DNA of 5,943 nucleotides from assembly GCA_937958375.1 (NCBI GenBank), contig CALGNY010000126.1:1-5943 (forward strand), read 5' to 3'. This stretch comes from an uncultured Bacillaceae bacterium. Lineage in GTDB: Bacteria > Bacillota > Bacilli > Bacillales > Alkalibacillaceae. Shown piece by piece: positions 1 through 5,855 of this stretch (the stretch's first letter is position 1; each line of letters begins with the position of its first letter). The position numbers were made by a program, and so were the translations under genes. The notes beneath the pieces are model-generated. The model saw only the letters and a list, made by a program, of their open reading frames with translations. It was not told the DNA's origin and did not search any database.

Positions 1-30
1 ACACATAAATATTGATTTCGTTTTGGCCAT
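1..30 (-). CDS. radA: RadA/Sms DNA repair protein, first ten codons only
   Basis: Only the first ten codons are present, from the ATG at 30-28 to the window edge. They read MAKTKSIFMC, which matches the conserved start of RadA (Sms). In the family this stretch leads into the N-terminal four-cysteine zinc finger, and the final Cys here would be its first zinc ligand. RadA is a RecA-like ATPase and branch-migration helicase that acts in recombinational repair in the cytoplasm. An AAGGA ribosome binding site (44-40) sits 9 bases before the ATG. The gene follows clpC in the same direction, the order known in B. subtilis, which supports the call. A terminator lies between them (see 108-145). The identification rests on ten residues plus gene order; the rest of the gene is outside the window. 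Confidence 0.85.
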   Translation of the reverse strand, partial: MAKTKSIFMC

Positions 31-53
31 GTTTAGCTTTCCTTTCTATGTAA

Positions 54-73
54 GATGATGCATGAGCATCATC
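54..73. repeat. 8-bp inverted repeat upstream of radA
   Basis: Perfect 8-base arms (GATGATGC at 54-61 and GCATCATC at 66-73) are separated by ATGA. The repeat lies between the clpC terminator and radA, 23 bases before the radA start codon. No T-tract follows it in either direction, so it does not look like an intrinsic terminator. It could be an operator or a hairpin in the radA leader; the sequence does not decide which. Confidence 0.6.
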
Positions 74-107
74 GTCGAACTTTTACCTGCTACTTCTATT
101 GTACAAG

Positions 108-145
108 AAAAAAACAGCCAGCGGGTAATTTTTCCTGCTGGCTGT
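108..145 (-). terminator. Rho-independent terminator of the ctsR-clpC operon
   Basis: Read on the minus strand, a 9-bp perfect stem (ACAGCCAGC at 145-137 with GCTGGCTGT at 122-114) extends past one A/C mismatch by two further G-C pairs. The loop is eight AT-rich bases, and a run of seven Ts begins at the base of the stem (114-108). It starts 19 bases after the clpC stop codon. It should end most transcripts from the ctsR promoter before radA. Confidence 0.93.
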
Positions 146-164
146 ATAAACAATCAAGCGTCAT

Positions 165-2624
165 TTATTTTGCTTCTTCATACGCTTTCTTTTCGGCAAC
201 ATAGAAGTTACCATCATCGTCCACATCGATGTCTACCGACTGTCCTTTTTCCAAATCACCTTTCAGTAATTCTTCAGAAAGGAAGTCTTCGACGTTCTTC
301 TGTAGTGAGCGACGCAATGGTCTTGCCCCATATTCGAGATCCATACCTTCATCCGCTATCTTATTGATCGCTTTCTCGGATAATGTGAAGTGAATCTCGT
401 TGTCGACAAGTCGATCTTGGAGCTGTTTGACCATTAACTTCACGATTTGACGAATATGCTTCTCTTCAAGTGAGTGGAAGACAATTGTTTCGTCAATCCG
501 GTTCAAGAACTCTGGACGGAATGCTTTTTTCAATTCTTCCATCACTTTGTCTTTCATGCTCTTATAGTCTCTTGTGTCATCATTTAAGCTAAAGCCAACG
601 TATTTTTCACGACGAAGTTCATGCGCACCAACGTTGGACGTCATGATCAAAATCGTGTTTCTGAAGTCGACCGTTCTACCTTTAGAGTCGGTCAAACGAC
701 CATCTTCAAGCACTTGAAGCAGGATATTGAATACTTCAGGGTGTGCTTTCTCGATTTCATCCAACAGAACGACGGAGTAAGGTTTCTGACGTACTTTCTC
801 TGTCAGCTGTCCACCTTCATCATACCCGACATATCCTGGAGGTGAACCGACGAGTCGGGATGTCGCATGTTTTTCCATGTATTCGGACATATCAATCCGA
901 ATCATCGCATCTTCATCGCCAAACATCGTAGACGCCAACGCACGTGCCAATTCTGTTTTCCCGACACCTGTTGGTCCTAAGAAAATAAATGAACCAATCG
1001 GACGTTTTGGATCTTTCAAGCCGGCACGGGCTCTGCGGATCGCCTTGGAAATGGCTTGAACCGCTTCTTCTTGACCAATGACCCGGTCATGTAACTTTTC
1101 TTCTAAGTTGAGCAGCCGTTCTTTTTCGTCTTTGGCCAATCGTGATACCGGCACTCCTGTCCACGTAGAGACGACGTGTGCGATATCATCCAGTGTGACT
1201 TCGGAGCTTTCTTGGCCTTGTTTTTCTTTCCAATCGTTTTTCGTTTTCTCGACTTCATCTTTTAGCTTTTGCTCTTTGTCCCGAAGTGAGGCAGCTGTTT
1301 CGAATTCTTGGCTTTGGACTGCTGCATCTTTCTCTTTCTTCACTTCTTCCAGTTTTTCTTCAAGCTCTTTTAAGTTTGGCGGTACCGTATAGTTGCGTAA
1401 ACGGACGCGGGATGCCGCTTCGTCAATCAAGTCAATCGCCTTATCCGGCAAGAAACGATCTGTGATATACCGATCGGACAACCGAACCGCACTTTCAATC
1501 GCATCATCAGAAATCGTTACACGGTGATGTGCTTCATATCGATCGCGCAAGCCTCTTAGAATCTTCTCTGATTCCTCAGGGGTTGGTTCAGATACTTGGA
1601 TCGGCTGGAAACGACGCTCCAACGCAGCATCTTTCTCAATATACTTGCGGTATTCATCCAGTGTAGTCGCACCGATACACTGCAACTCTCCACGTGCCAA
1701 GGCAGGTTTTAAGATGTTAGAGGCATCAATCGCACCTTCTGCACCACCTGCTCCAATCAATGTGTGAAGCTCATCGATGAACAGAATAATGTTTTTCGCT
1801 TGGCGAATTTCTTCGATGACCTTTTTCAGACGATCCTCGAATTCCCCGCGGTATTTCGTGCCAGCAACAACCGTACCCATATCCAATGTCATGACACGTT
1901 TGTCACGCAAAATCTCTGGGACTTCGTTATTGACGATTTGTTGAGCCAGCCCCTCAGCAATCGCCGTTTTACCTACCCCTGGCTCACCAATGAGGACAGG
2001 GTTGTTCTTCCGACGACGGCTCAGCACTTGAATCACACGCTCAATCTCATCGCTTCGTCCGATGACCGGATCGACATTTCCTTCACGTGCGGTAACCGTC
2101 AAATCAGTCGCTAAAGAATCCAACGTCGGTGTTTGCGCATTAGAATTCTGCTTTTGATTGCGTTGATGTGGGTGACCAGATGTTGAATCATTGCTGCCGA
2201 GTAACTGCAACACTTGTTGACGTGCTTTGTTCAAGCTGATACCCAAGTTATTGAATACTCGTGCCGCAACCCCTTCACCTTCTCGAATCAACCCGAGCAA
2301 AATATGTTCGGTTCCTACATAAGAATGGTTTAACTTTCTCGCTTCATCCATCGATAATTCAATGACTTTTTTGGCGCGTGGTGTATAATGAATCGTCTGA
2401 TTCGTCATTTCACCTTTACCAATGAGTTGTTCGACTTCTTGTTGAATTTGTTCTGTTGTGATGTTGAGTGACTGCAATGCCTTCGCAGCAATCCCTTCGC
2501 CCTCTTTGATCAAGCCTAATAATATATGTTCCGTTCCAATGTTGTTGTGGCCTAAACGCATTGCTTCTTCTTGTGAGAGCGCCAGTACTTTCTGGGCTCT
2601 TTCCGTAAATCTGCCAAACATCAT
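165..2624 (-). CDS. clpC: AAA+ unfoldase ClpC, ATPase subunit of the ClpCP protease
   Basis: This 819-residue class I HSP100/Clp ATPase is close in length to B. subtilis ClpC (about 810). It unfolds substrates and passes them to ClpP; in the family, McsB-made phosphoarginine and adaptors such as MecA deliver substrates. The N domain holds two Clp_N repeats (about 3-70 and 78-143), followed by a Gln/Asn-rich linker (about 146-166). D1 has Walker A GEPGVGKT (213-220), Walker B with D284-E285, and pore loop KYRGEF (257-262). The middle domain (about 411-475) carries the UVR-like stretch FETAASLRDKE (441-451). D2 has Walker A GPTGVGKT (550-557), Walker B LLDE (620-623), pore loop GYVG (597-600), ClpP-docking loop VGF (676-678) and sensor 2 GARPLRR (766-772). 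The first of two tandem ATGs is chosen because it is 9 bases from AAGGAGG and gives the family's MMFGRF start. All catalytic motifs are intact. Confidence 0.98.
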   Translation of the reverse strand: MMFGRFTERAQKVLALSQEEAMRLGHNNIGTEHILLGLIKEGEGIAAKALQSLNITTEQIQQEVEQLIGKGEMTNQTIHYTPRAKKVIELSMDEARKLNHSYVGTEHILLGLIREGEGVAARVFNNLGISLNKARQQVLQLLGSNDSTSGHPHQRNQKQNSNAQTPTLDSLATDLTVTAREGNVDPVIGRSDEIERVIQVLSRRRKNNPVLIGEPGVGKTAIAEGLAQQIVNNEVPEILRDKRVMTLDMGTVVAGTKYRGEFEDRLKKVIEEIRQAKNIILFIDELHTLIGAGGAEGAIDASNILKPALARGELQCIGATTLDEYRKYIEKDAALERRFQPIQVSEPTPEESEKILRGLRDRYEAHHRVTISDDAIESAVRLSDRYITDRFLPDKAIDLIDEAASRVRLRNYTVPPNLKELEEKLEEVKKEKDAAVQSQEFETAASLRDKEQKLKDEVEKTKNDWKEKQGQESSEVTLDDIAHVVSTWTGVPVSRLAKDEKERLLNLEEKLHDRVIGQEEAVQAISKAIRRARAGLKDPKRPIGSFIFLGPTGVGKTELARALASTMFGDEDAMIRIDMSEYMEKHATSRLVGSPPGYVGYDEGGQLTEKVRQKPYSVVLLDEIEKAHPEVFNILLQVLEDGRLTDSKGRTVDFRNTILIMTSNVGAHELRREKYVGFSLNDDTRDYKSMKDKVMEELKKAFRPEFLNRIDETIVFHSLEEKHIRQIVKLMVKQLQDRLVDNEIHFTLSEKAINKIADEGMDLEYGARPLRRSLQKNVEDFLSEELLKGDLEKGQSVDIDVDDDGNFYVAEKKAYEEAK

Positions 2625-2633
2625 ATTGAATGA

Positions 2634-2640
2634 CCTCCTT
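2634..2640 (-). promoter_or_regulatory. clpC ribosome binding site joined to the mcsB stop codon
   Basis: The minus strand reads TAAAGGAGGTCA, so the last base of the mcsB stop TAA is the first base of the AAGGAGG Shine-Dalgarno site. The gap to the clpC ATG at 2624 is 9 bases, which favours the first of the two adjacent ATGs. A ribosome finishing mcsB ends on this site, which suggests coupled translation. Confidence 0.9.
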
Positions 2641-3710
2641 TAATGATCGTTTTCCAATGTGAGTCGTTCTCGAATCAATTTCGCCCGGAAAACATCCCGT
2701 TCTCTCGGCGATAATGCTTTTTTCGCATAATGTTGCAAAAATCCTGGCTGTGTCAGTACCATTAATTCATTCAGGATTGTTCTGGATACATTTTTGATCC
2801 ACCCTAAGTCTATGGCTAAACGAATGTCAGATAAACATTTGGAAGCTTCTTTGGAATGGATAATCCGACTATTCGACAAGATGCCATAGGATCGGAACAA
2901 CTTATCTTCTAGCTGTATACCCGATTGCTGCACAATCCATTCTCTAGAACGTCTTTCACTATCGATTAATTCGCGTACGACACTCGCTAAATCCTGAATG
3001 ATCTCTACTTCATTCTTGCCTAAAGTGACCTGGTTTGATACTTGATATAAGTTACCTAATGCTTCACTGCCCTCACCGTAAATTCCACGAACGACCAAAC
3101 CGAGTTTGTTGATCTCCGGTACAATTTGATTCATTTGGTTCGTCATCGTCAGTGCGGGCAAATGCATCATGACCGATGCCCGAAGACCCGTTCCGACATT
3201 CGTCGGGCAGCTCGTCAAGTAACCTTTTTCTTCATCAAATGCATAACCGATTTTGGATTCAATCCAGTCATCGATTTCAAATGACGTCTCCATCGCAGAT
3301 TTCAACTGCAGGCCTGGGTAATAGATTTGCAAGCGTAAATGATCTTCTTCGTTGATCATGATCGATACTTGTTCATTTTCAGAAATCAAGGCAGCCCCGC
3401 TGTCATTGTTTTCAGCTAAATTCGGGCTGATCAGATGTTTTTCAATCAACACCTGTTTTTGGATCGGTTCCAAATCTGACATCTTCACTAACTGAAAATC
3501 CTTGAATTCATCGAATGATTTTCCATTGAATTCCTGTTCCATATATTCCAACGTTTTTTCCAATGGTTCCTTTTGATCACTCGTCGGAAAAGGGACTTTA
3601 TCCAAGTTTCTTGCCAAACGAATCCGGCTACTGATGACGATATCATGATCTTCACCGTCGTCATTTAACCATGGACTGATCGCATCATCAATAAAATCCT
3701 GTAGTGACAT
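2640..3710 (-). CDS. mcsB: Protein-arginine kinase McsB
   Basis: This 356-residue protein belongs to the ATP:guanido phosphotransferase fold (the arginine/creatine kinase family) but phosphorylates arginines in proteins, including CtsR and misfolded clients, marking them for ClpCP. Visible motifs are the N-terminal SSRIRLARN (27-35), NEEDH (120-124) with the paired acidic residues, and the CPTNVGTGLRAS active-site loop (168-179) with reactive Cys168. The segment RGIYGEGSEA (208-217) is also present, as is the C-terminal RDVFRA (338-343), which fits the phosphoarginine-binding RDxxRA allosteric motif described for McsB. Length is close to B. subtilis McsB (363). Its ATG overlaps the mcsA stop as TAATG. 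The upstream AAAGGTGGTGA (3728-3718) is a near-consensus ribosome binding site inside mcsA. Genetic and physical pairing with McsA supports the role. No key residue appears to be missing. Confidence 0.97.
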   Translation of the reverse strand: MSLQDFIDDAISPWLNDDGEDHDIVISSRIRLARNLDKVPFPTSDQKEPLEKTLEYMEQEFNGKSFDEFKDFQLVKMSDLEPIQKQVLIEKHLISPNLAENNDSGAALISENEQVSIMINEEDHLRLQIYYPGLQLKSAMETSFEIDDWIESKIGYAFDEEKGYLTSCPTNVGTGLRASVMMHLPALTMTNQMNQIVPEINKLGLVVRGIYGEGSEALGNLYQVSNQVTLGKNEVEIIQDLASVVRELIDSERRSREWIVQQSGIQLEDKLFRSYGILSNSRIIHSKEASKCLSDIRLAIDLGWIKNVSRTILNELMVLTQPGFLQHYAKKALSPRERDVFRAKLIRERLTLENDH

Positions 3711-4249
3711 TACGCTTCACCACCTTTTCGTTCCTCTTCAAGCTCTTGCTTCAATTGATGGATTTCATCTCGAAGGTTCGCTGCTTTCTCAAACGCCTCG
3801 GCTTCAATGGCTTCTTGAAGTTTATTTTGCAAAGTTTCCAACTCACGTTGTTTATGCAGATTTCCTCCAATTCGTTTCGGTATTTTACCGACGTGCTTTG
3901 TATTACCACTATGAACACGTTTGAAGAGTGGTGTTAAATAATGCGAGAAAGCATCATAACAATGACTGCAACCAAACTTTCCTTTTCGGTGAAAATCTTG
4001 ATAGGTCATTCCACAGTAATCACATTTCGTTGTTGTCTGAGGTTGGACATTTTGTTTTTGATTCAATGACGAATCGAAAGGGAACATACTCGTCAAGAAT
4101 TGGTGCATGGTAGATGTTTGATTGGAAAAATCCATATAACCTTCTTTTTTCGCACACTCTCCACACAAATGAATCTCATTCTTTTTCCCATTGATCACTT
4201 GTGAATAATGCACAGTCGCTTCATTTTGATGACAATTTTGACATTCCAT
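3710..4249 (-). CDS. mcsA: Zinc-binding activator of McsB, McsA
   Basis: This 179-residue protein is McsA, the partner that activates the McsB kinase and helps inactivate CtsR. It has four CxxC pairs: Cys3/Cys6, Cys29/Cys32, Cys76/Cys79 and Cys94/Cys97, consistent with two zinc sites and a redox or metal-sensing role reported for the family. A basic HVGKIPKR stretch (119-126) follows. The C-terminal UVR domain (about 134-170, including FEKAANLRDEI at 153-163) is predicted to form a helical hairpin and resembles the ClpC middle-domain motif. The start lies 3 bases after the ctsR stop, 8 bases from AGGAGG (4263-4258) placed in the last ctsR codons. The stop overlaps the mcsB ATG by one base. 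The short spacing argues for coupled synthesis with its neighbours. Confidence 0.96.
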   Translation of the reverse strand: MECQNCHQNEATVHYSQVINGKKNEIHLCGECAKKEGYMDFSNQTSTMHQFLTSMFPFDSSLNQKQNVQPQTTTKCDYCGMTYQDFHRKGKFGCSHCYDAFSHYLTPLFKRVHSGNTKHVGKIPKRIGGNLHKQRELETLQNKLQEAIEAEAFEKAANLRDEIHQLKQELEEERKGGEA

Positions 4250-4252
4250 CCA

Positions 4253-4729
4253 TCATCCCTCCTGTCGATCAAAAACTTTCAACGCCAAAATCAATTCCCG
4301 AAAAATATTCGCACGTACGACGTCTCGATCTGGCAACGGAACCACCAATACATCCCGGTGCATCACTTTATTCATCAGATGTGCTTCCCTTTTCGTCAGC
4401 AGATTCTCCTCGTATAGCCTTTCCAGAAGATCCATACTCGTCTGCTGGGACATCGGAGCATTCGTCACCGTCAACATTTCATCCAGTAGTGCTTGCTTAG
4501 ACTTCGGCTTCAAACGGATGATTCGTATATAGCCTCCGCCTCCTCGTTTACTCTCGACGATATAACCTTTTTCGACGGTAAACCGAGTATTGATGACATA
4601 ATTTATCTGCGAAGGAACACACTCAAAACGATTAGCAATTTCGCTTCGTTTGATTTCAACGATATCTTTTCCGCTCGATTGAAGCACTTTCTTTAAATAA
4701 GCTTCAATGACGTCAGATATGTTCTTCAC
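4253..4729 (-). CDS. ctsR: Class III heat-shock repressor CtsR
   Basis: This 158-residue repressor is near the length of B. subtilis CtsR (154). CtsR binds as a dimer to tandem heptamers and represses the clp genes. Heat, or inactivation by McsA/McsB, releases it for ClpCP degradation. The N-terminal winged helix-turn-helix covers about residues 1-73. CVPSQINYVINTRF (37-50) is the conserved recognition region, and SKRGGGGYIRI (60-70) is the wing with Arg62 and the glycine loop reported to sense temperature. The C-terminal part (about 78-158) is the family's dimerisation and McsB-responsive domain. The start codon is GTG (4729-4727), with AAGGAGGG 8 bases before it; the protein aligns with the family from the NISD motif, and no other start fits. 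It is the first gene of the operon and has its own operator directly upstream, so it is autoregulated. Confidence 0.97.
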   Translation of the reverse strand: MKNISDVIEAYLKKVLQSSGKDIVEIKRSEIANRFECVPSQINYVINTRFTVEKGYIVESKRGGGGYIRIIRLKPKSKQALLDEMLTVTNAPMSQQTSMDLLERLYEENLLTKREAHLMNKVMHRDVLVVPLPDRDVVRANIFRELILALKVFDRQEG

Positions 4730-4737
4730 TGTGCGAT

Positions 4738-4745
4738 CCCTCCTT
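4738..4745 (-). promoter_or_regulatory. ctsR ribosome binding site supporting a GTG start
   Basis: AAGGAGGG (4745-4738) lies 8 bases before the GTG at 4729-4727. No in-frame ATG is well placed, and the protein matches CtsR from its second residue onward, so the GTG start is well supported. Confidence 0.88.
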
Positions 4746-4757
4746 CTTTGTAACTGT

Positions 4758-4777
4758 TTTCTTTGGACGCCAAGAAA
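4758..4777 (-). other. Possible weak hairpin in the ctsR leader
   Basis: In the leader of about 85 bases between the predicted start site and ctsR, TTTCTTGG (4777-4770) can pair with CCAAAGAAA (4766-4758) around a three-base loop. This gives eight pairs with one bulged A. It is AU-rich and weak, with no terminator T-tract, and may be chance. Confidence 0.3.
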
Positions 4778-4792
4778 GTCAGGCCTTTTTAC

Positions 4793-4815
4793 TTTGACTT
4801 TGACTATCTTTGACT
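4793..4815 (-). promoter_or_regulatory. CtsR operator with three heptamer half-sites
   Basis: On the minus strand, two AGTCAAA heptamers (4815-4809 and 4805-4799) are separated by GAT. This fits the known CtsR box, RGTCAAA-NAN-RGTCAAA, exactly. A third AGTCAAA (4799-4793) overlaps the second by one base. The first half-site begins at about +1 of the predicted promoter, where bound CtsR would block RNA polymerase. It is the only complete CtsR box I see in the window. Confidence 0.93.
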
Positions 4816-4821
4816 ATCTTT

Positions 4822-4850
4822 ATTATACTCACTTTTTAATGTTATGCAAA
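4822..4850 (-). promoter_or_regulatory. SigA-type promoter of the ctsR-mcsA-mcsB-clpC operon
   Basis: On the minus strand a perfect -10 box TATAAT (4827-4822) lies 17 bases after a partial -35 box TTTGCA (4850-4845, four of six matches to TTGACA). The predicted transcription start is near 4815, at the edge of the CtsR operator. The weak -35 may be offset by the ideal -10. I see no SigB-type GTTT/GGGWAW pair in the intergenic region. Confidence 0.85.
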
Positions 4851-4859
4851 ACATTTTGC
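4846..4859. repeat. Inverted repeat overlapping the ctsR -35 box
   Basis: On the minus strand GCAAAA (4859-4854) and TTTTGC (4851-4846) form perfect 6-base arms around TG. The right arm covers most of the -35 box. It may be a binding site for a second regulator, or simply an AT-rich upstream element. Confidence 0.45.
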
Positions 4860-4899
4860 TTCAAACAAACCAACAAATTTTATAGTGAAATTTTGAATG

Positions 4900-4938
4900 A
4901 AAAAAGCAGAGGACTCCTTATTCCAGAATCACTCTGCT
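4900..4938 (-). terminator. Rho-independent terminator of the mgtC-like gene
   Basis: On the minus strand AGCAGAG (4938-4932) pairs with CTCTGCT (4911-4905). The stem can extend outward by a G-U and two A-U pairs into the T-run (4905-4900). The 20-base loop holds a minor inner hairpin. It begins 17 bases after the stop codon at 4956. The large loop makes it weaker than the other two terminators in the window. It insulates the ctsR promoter from upstream transcription. Confidence 0.8.
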
Positions 4939-4955
4939 CTTGTTAGCCGTATCCA

Positions 4956-5660
4956 CTATTTTTCCCCATTAATGAAGGTAACATGCTGACGTCGACTGAT
5001 CTCACTTAATATTTCACTACGATTAATCAGTTGATCTTTTTCAATTTCAATATATATATTTCTGTTATCAATGCTCTCTTGCTCGATCTCAAGCCGCTTA
5101 ATATTTACATTGTTCGTTTCAAATATATCTAAGATCTCACCGATATTTGCTTTATTATCGACGATCAAATGAATCATGTTCTTATTTTTGTTCTTATTTT
5201 TAGCAAACAATTTCTCGAATGAGGTTAAGAACACCAGGCTTAACAAAACGATGATTGTCGTTAAGATCGCCAGCGGATATAAACCAGCGCCGACGACTAG
5301 CCCCAATCCGGCTACCGTCCAAATGGAAGCAGCGGTTGTCAGCCCGCGAATCGTCATTCCATGTACCATAATCGTTCCAGCACCCAAGAACCCGATTCCA
5401 CTGATGACATAAGACGGAATCCTTGCTGGATCAAAACGAATGTTATCGTATTGGTCAATGTAAGCTTCAAACCCATATACCGATAACAGCATCATCATAC
5501 ACGCTCCGACACCGACTAATATATGGGTTCGAAAACCAGCTTGGTGCCTTTTCAGTTCGCGTTCAAAACCGATTAATCCACTTAATACGGTTGCCAGTAT
5601 AATTCGCGTCAACATTTCAGGAAAATCTTCCCCTAGTAACCCAATCATCGTTTCGGTCAT
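4956..5660 (-). CDS. MgtC/SapB-family inner membrane protein
   Basis: This 234-residue protein has an N-terminal membrane part and a C-terminal soluble domain. Family motifs are GFERE (31-35), AGFRTHILVGVGAC (41-54), SGIGFLGAG (87-95) and RGLTTAASIW (105-114). Hydrophobic segments lie near 16-32, 44-63, 83-99, 111-127 and 129-147. A Lys/Asn linker (154-161) leads to a tail (about 162-231) with the alternating pattern of the ACT-like domain seen in longer MgtC relatives. MgtC proteins are linked to Mg2+ limitation and, in pathogens, to survival in macrophages; the biochemical role is unsettled, and B. subtilis SapB is a relative. The ATG at 5660-5658 is chosen because GAGGAG (5675-5670) precedes it at good spacing; upstream in-frame ATGs lack such a site. 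It appears monocistronic, between a 5S terminator and its own terminator. Confidence 0.88.
   Translation of the reverse strand: MTETMIGLLGEDFPEMLTRIILATVLSGLIGFERELKRHQAGFRTHILVGVGACMMMLLSVYGFEAYIDQYDNIRFDPARIPSYVISGIGFLGAGTIMVHGMTIRGLTTAASIWTVAGLGLVVGAGLYPLAILTTIIVLLSLVFLTSFEKLFAKNKNKNKNMIHLIVDNKANIGEILDIFETNNVNIKRLEIEQESIDNRNIYIEIEKDQLINRSEILSEISRRQHVTFINGEK
5178..5201 (-). repeat. 12-bp in-frame tandem duplication in the mgtC-like gene
   Basis: Two perfect adjacent copies of a 12-base unit (plus strand GTTCTTATTTTT, 5178-5189 and 5190-5201) encode Lys-Asn-Lys-Asn twice, at residues 154-161. They fall at the junction between the membrane part and the soluble domain. Gain or loss of a unit would keep the reading frame. 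Confidence 0.85.
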
Positions 5661-5669
5661 TTGATCTCT

Positions 5670-5675
5670 CTCCTC
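5670..5675 (-). promoter_or_regulatory. Ribosome binding site that sets the mgtC-like gene start
   Basis: GAGGAG on the minus strand (5675-5670) lies 9 bases before the ATG at 5660. The frame stays open for 31 more codons upstream. However, the ATGs at 5753 and 5684 have only T-rich or unrelated sequence before them, and the extra residues have no counterpart in the family. Confidence 0.75.
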
Positions 5676-5801
5676 AGTCTCCATCACTTCGAAAAAAAAC
5701 CGATGTATGTACAAAATATACCCTACTCGCATAAAAAATTCATTGATTTTCAACTTTTTTTGGAATGTAAATTTAGTGGTTTTGCCTTTATGGAAAAATT
5801 A

Positions 5802-5815
5802 AATTAATATTAATT
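5802..5815. promoter_or_regulatory. AT-rich 14-bp palindrome with possible -10 box upstream of the mgtC-like gene
   Basis: AATTAATATTAATT (5802-5815) is a perfect palindrome in the 195-base gap between the 5S terminator and the mgtC-like gene. On the minus strand TACAAT (5818-5813, five of six matches to TATAAT) overlaps its edge, but the -35 region 17 bases upstream (TTACCT) is poor. A second -10-like TATATT lies at 5720-5715 without a good -35. The promoter of this gene is therefore not settled. Confidence 0.35.
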
Positions 5816-5855
5816 GTAGCTATTTTACGATCATAAGGTAAGCATGAGAAGAGTC

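Noticed and set aside
62..367. Plus-strand open frame spanning the clpC terminator and the clpC 3' end
   Set aside because: It runs through the terminator hairpin and antisense to clpC, has no ribosome binding site, and has no protein-like composition.
1078..1392. Plus-strand open frame of 104 codons opposite clpC
   Set aside because: It is very rich in Ser and Phe, lies antisense to the ClpC middle domain, where Glu/Lys codons read in reverse give Ser/Phe, and has no recognisable motif. It is a shadow frame. The other plus-strand frames over clpC, mcsB, mcsA and ctsR are rejected on the same grounds.
165..4729. Possibility that the kinase-zinc protein-AAA+ gene cluster is a new defence or toxin system
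   Set aside because: Each protein matches the well-known CtsR/McsA/McsB/ClpC set in order, length and motifs, so it is the standard class III heat-shock operon.
4707..4946. Plus-strand open frame of 79 codons across the ctsR promoter region
   Set aside because: It covers the ctsR promoter, the CtsR operator and a terminator on the other strand, and lacks a ribosome binding site or domain signal.
5661..5753. N-terminal extension of the mgtC-like protein by 31 residues
   Set aside because: The upstream ATGs lack a ribosome binding site, the coding would start inside AT-rich promoter-like sequence, and a good GAGGAG site precedes the ATG at 5660.
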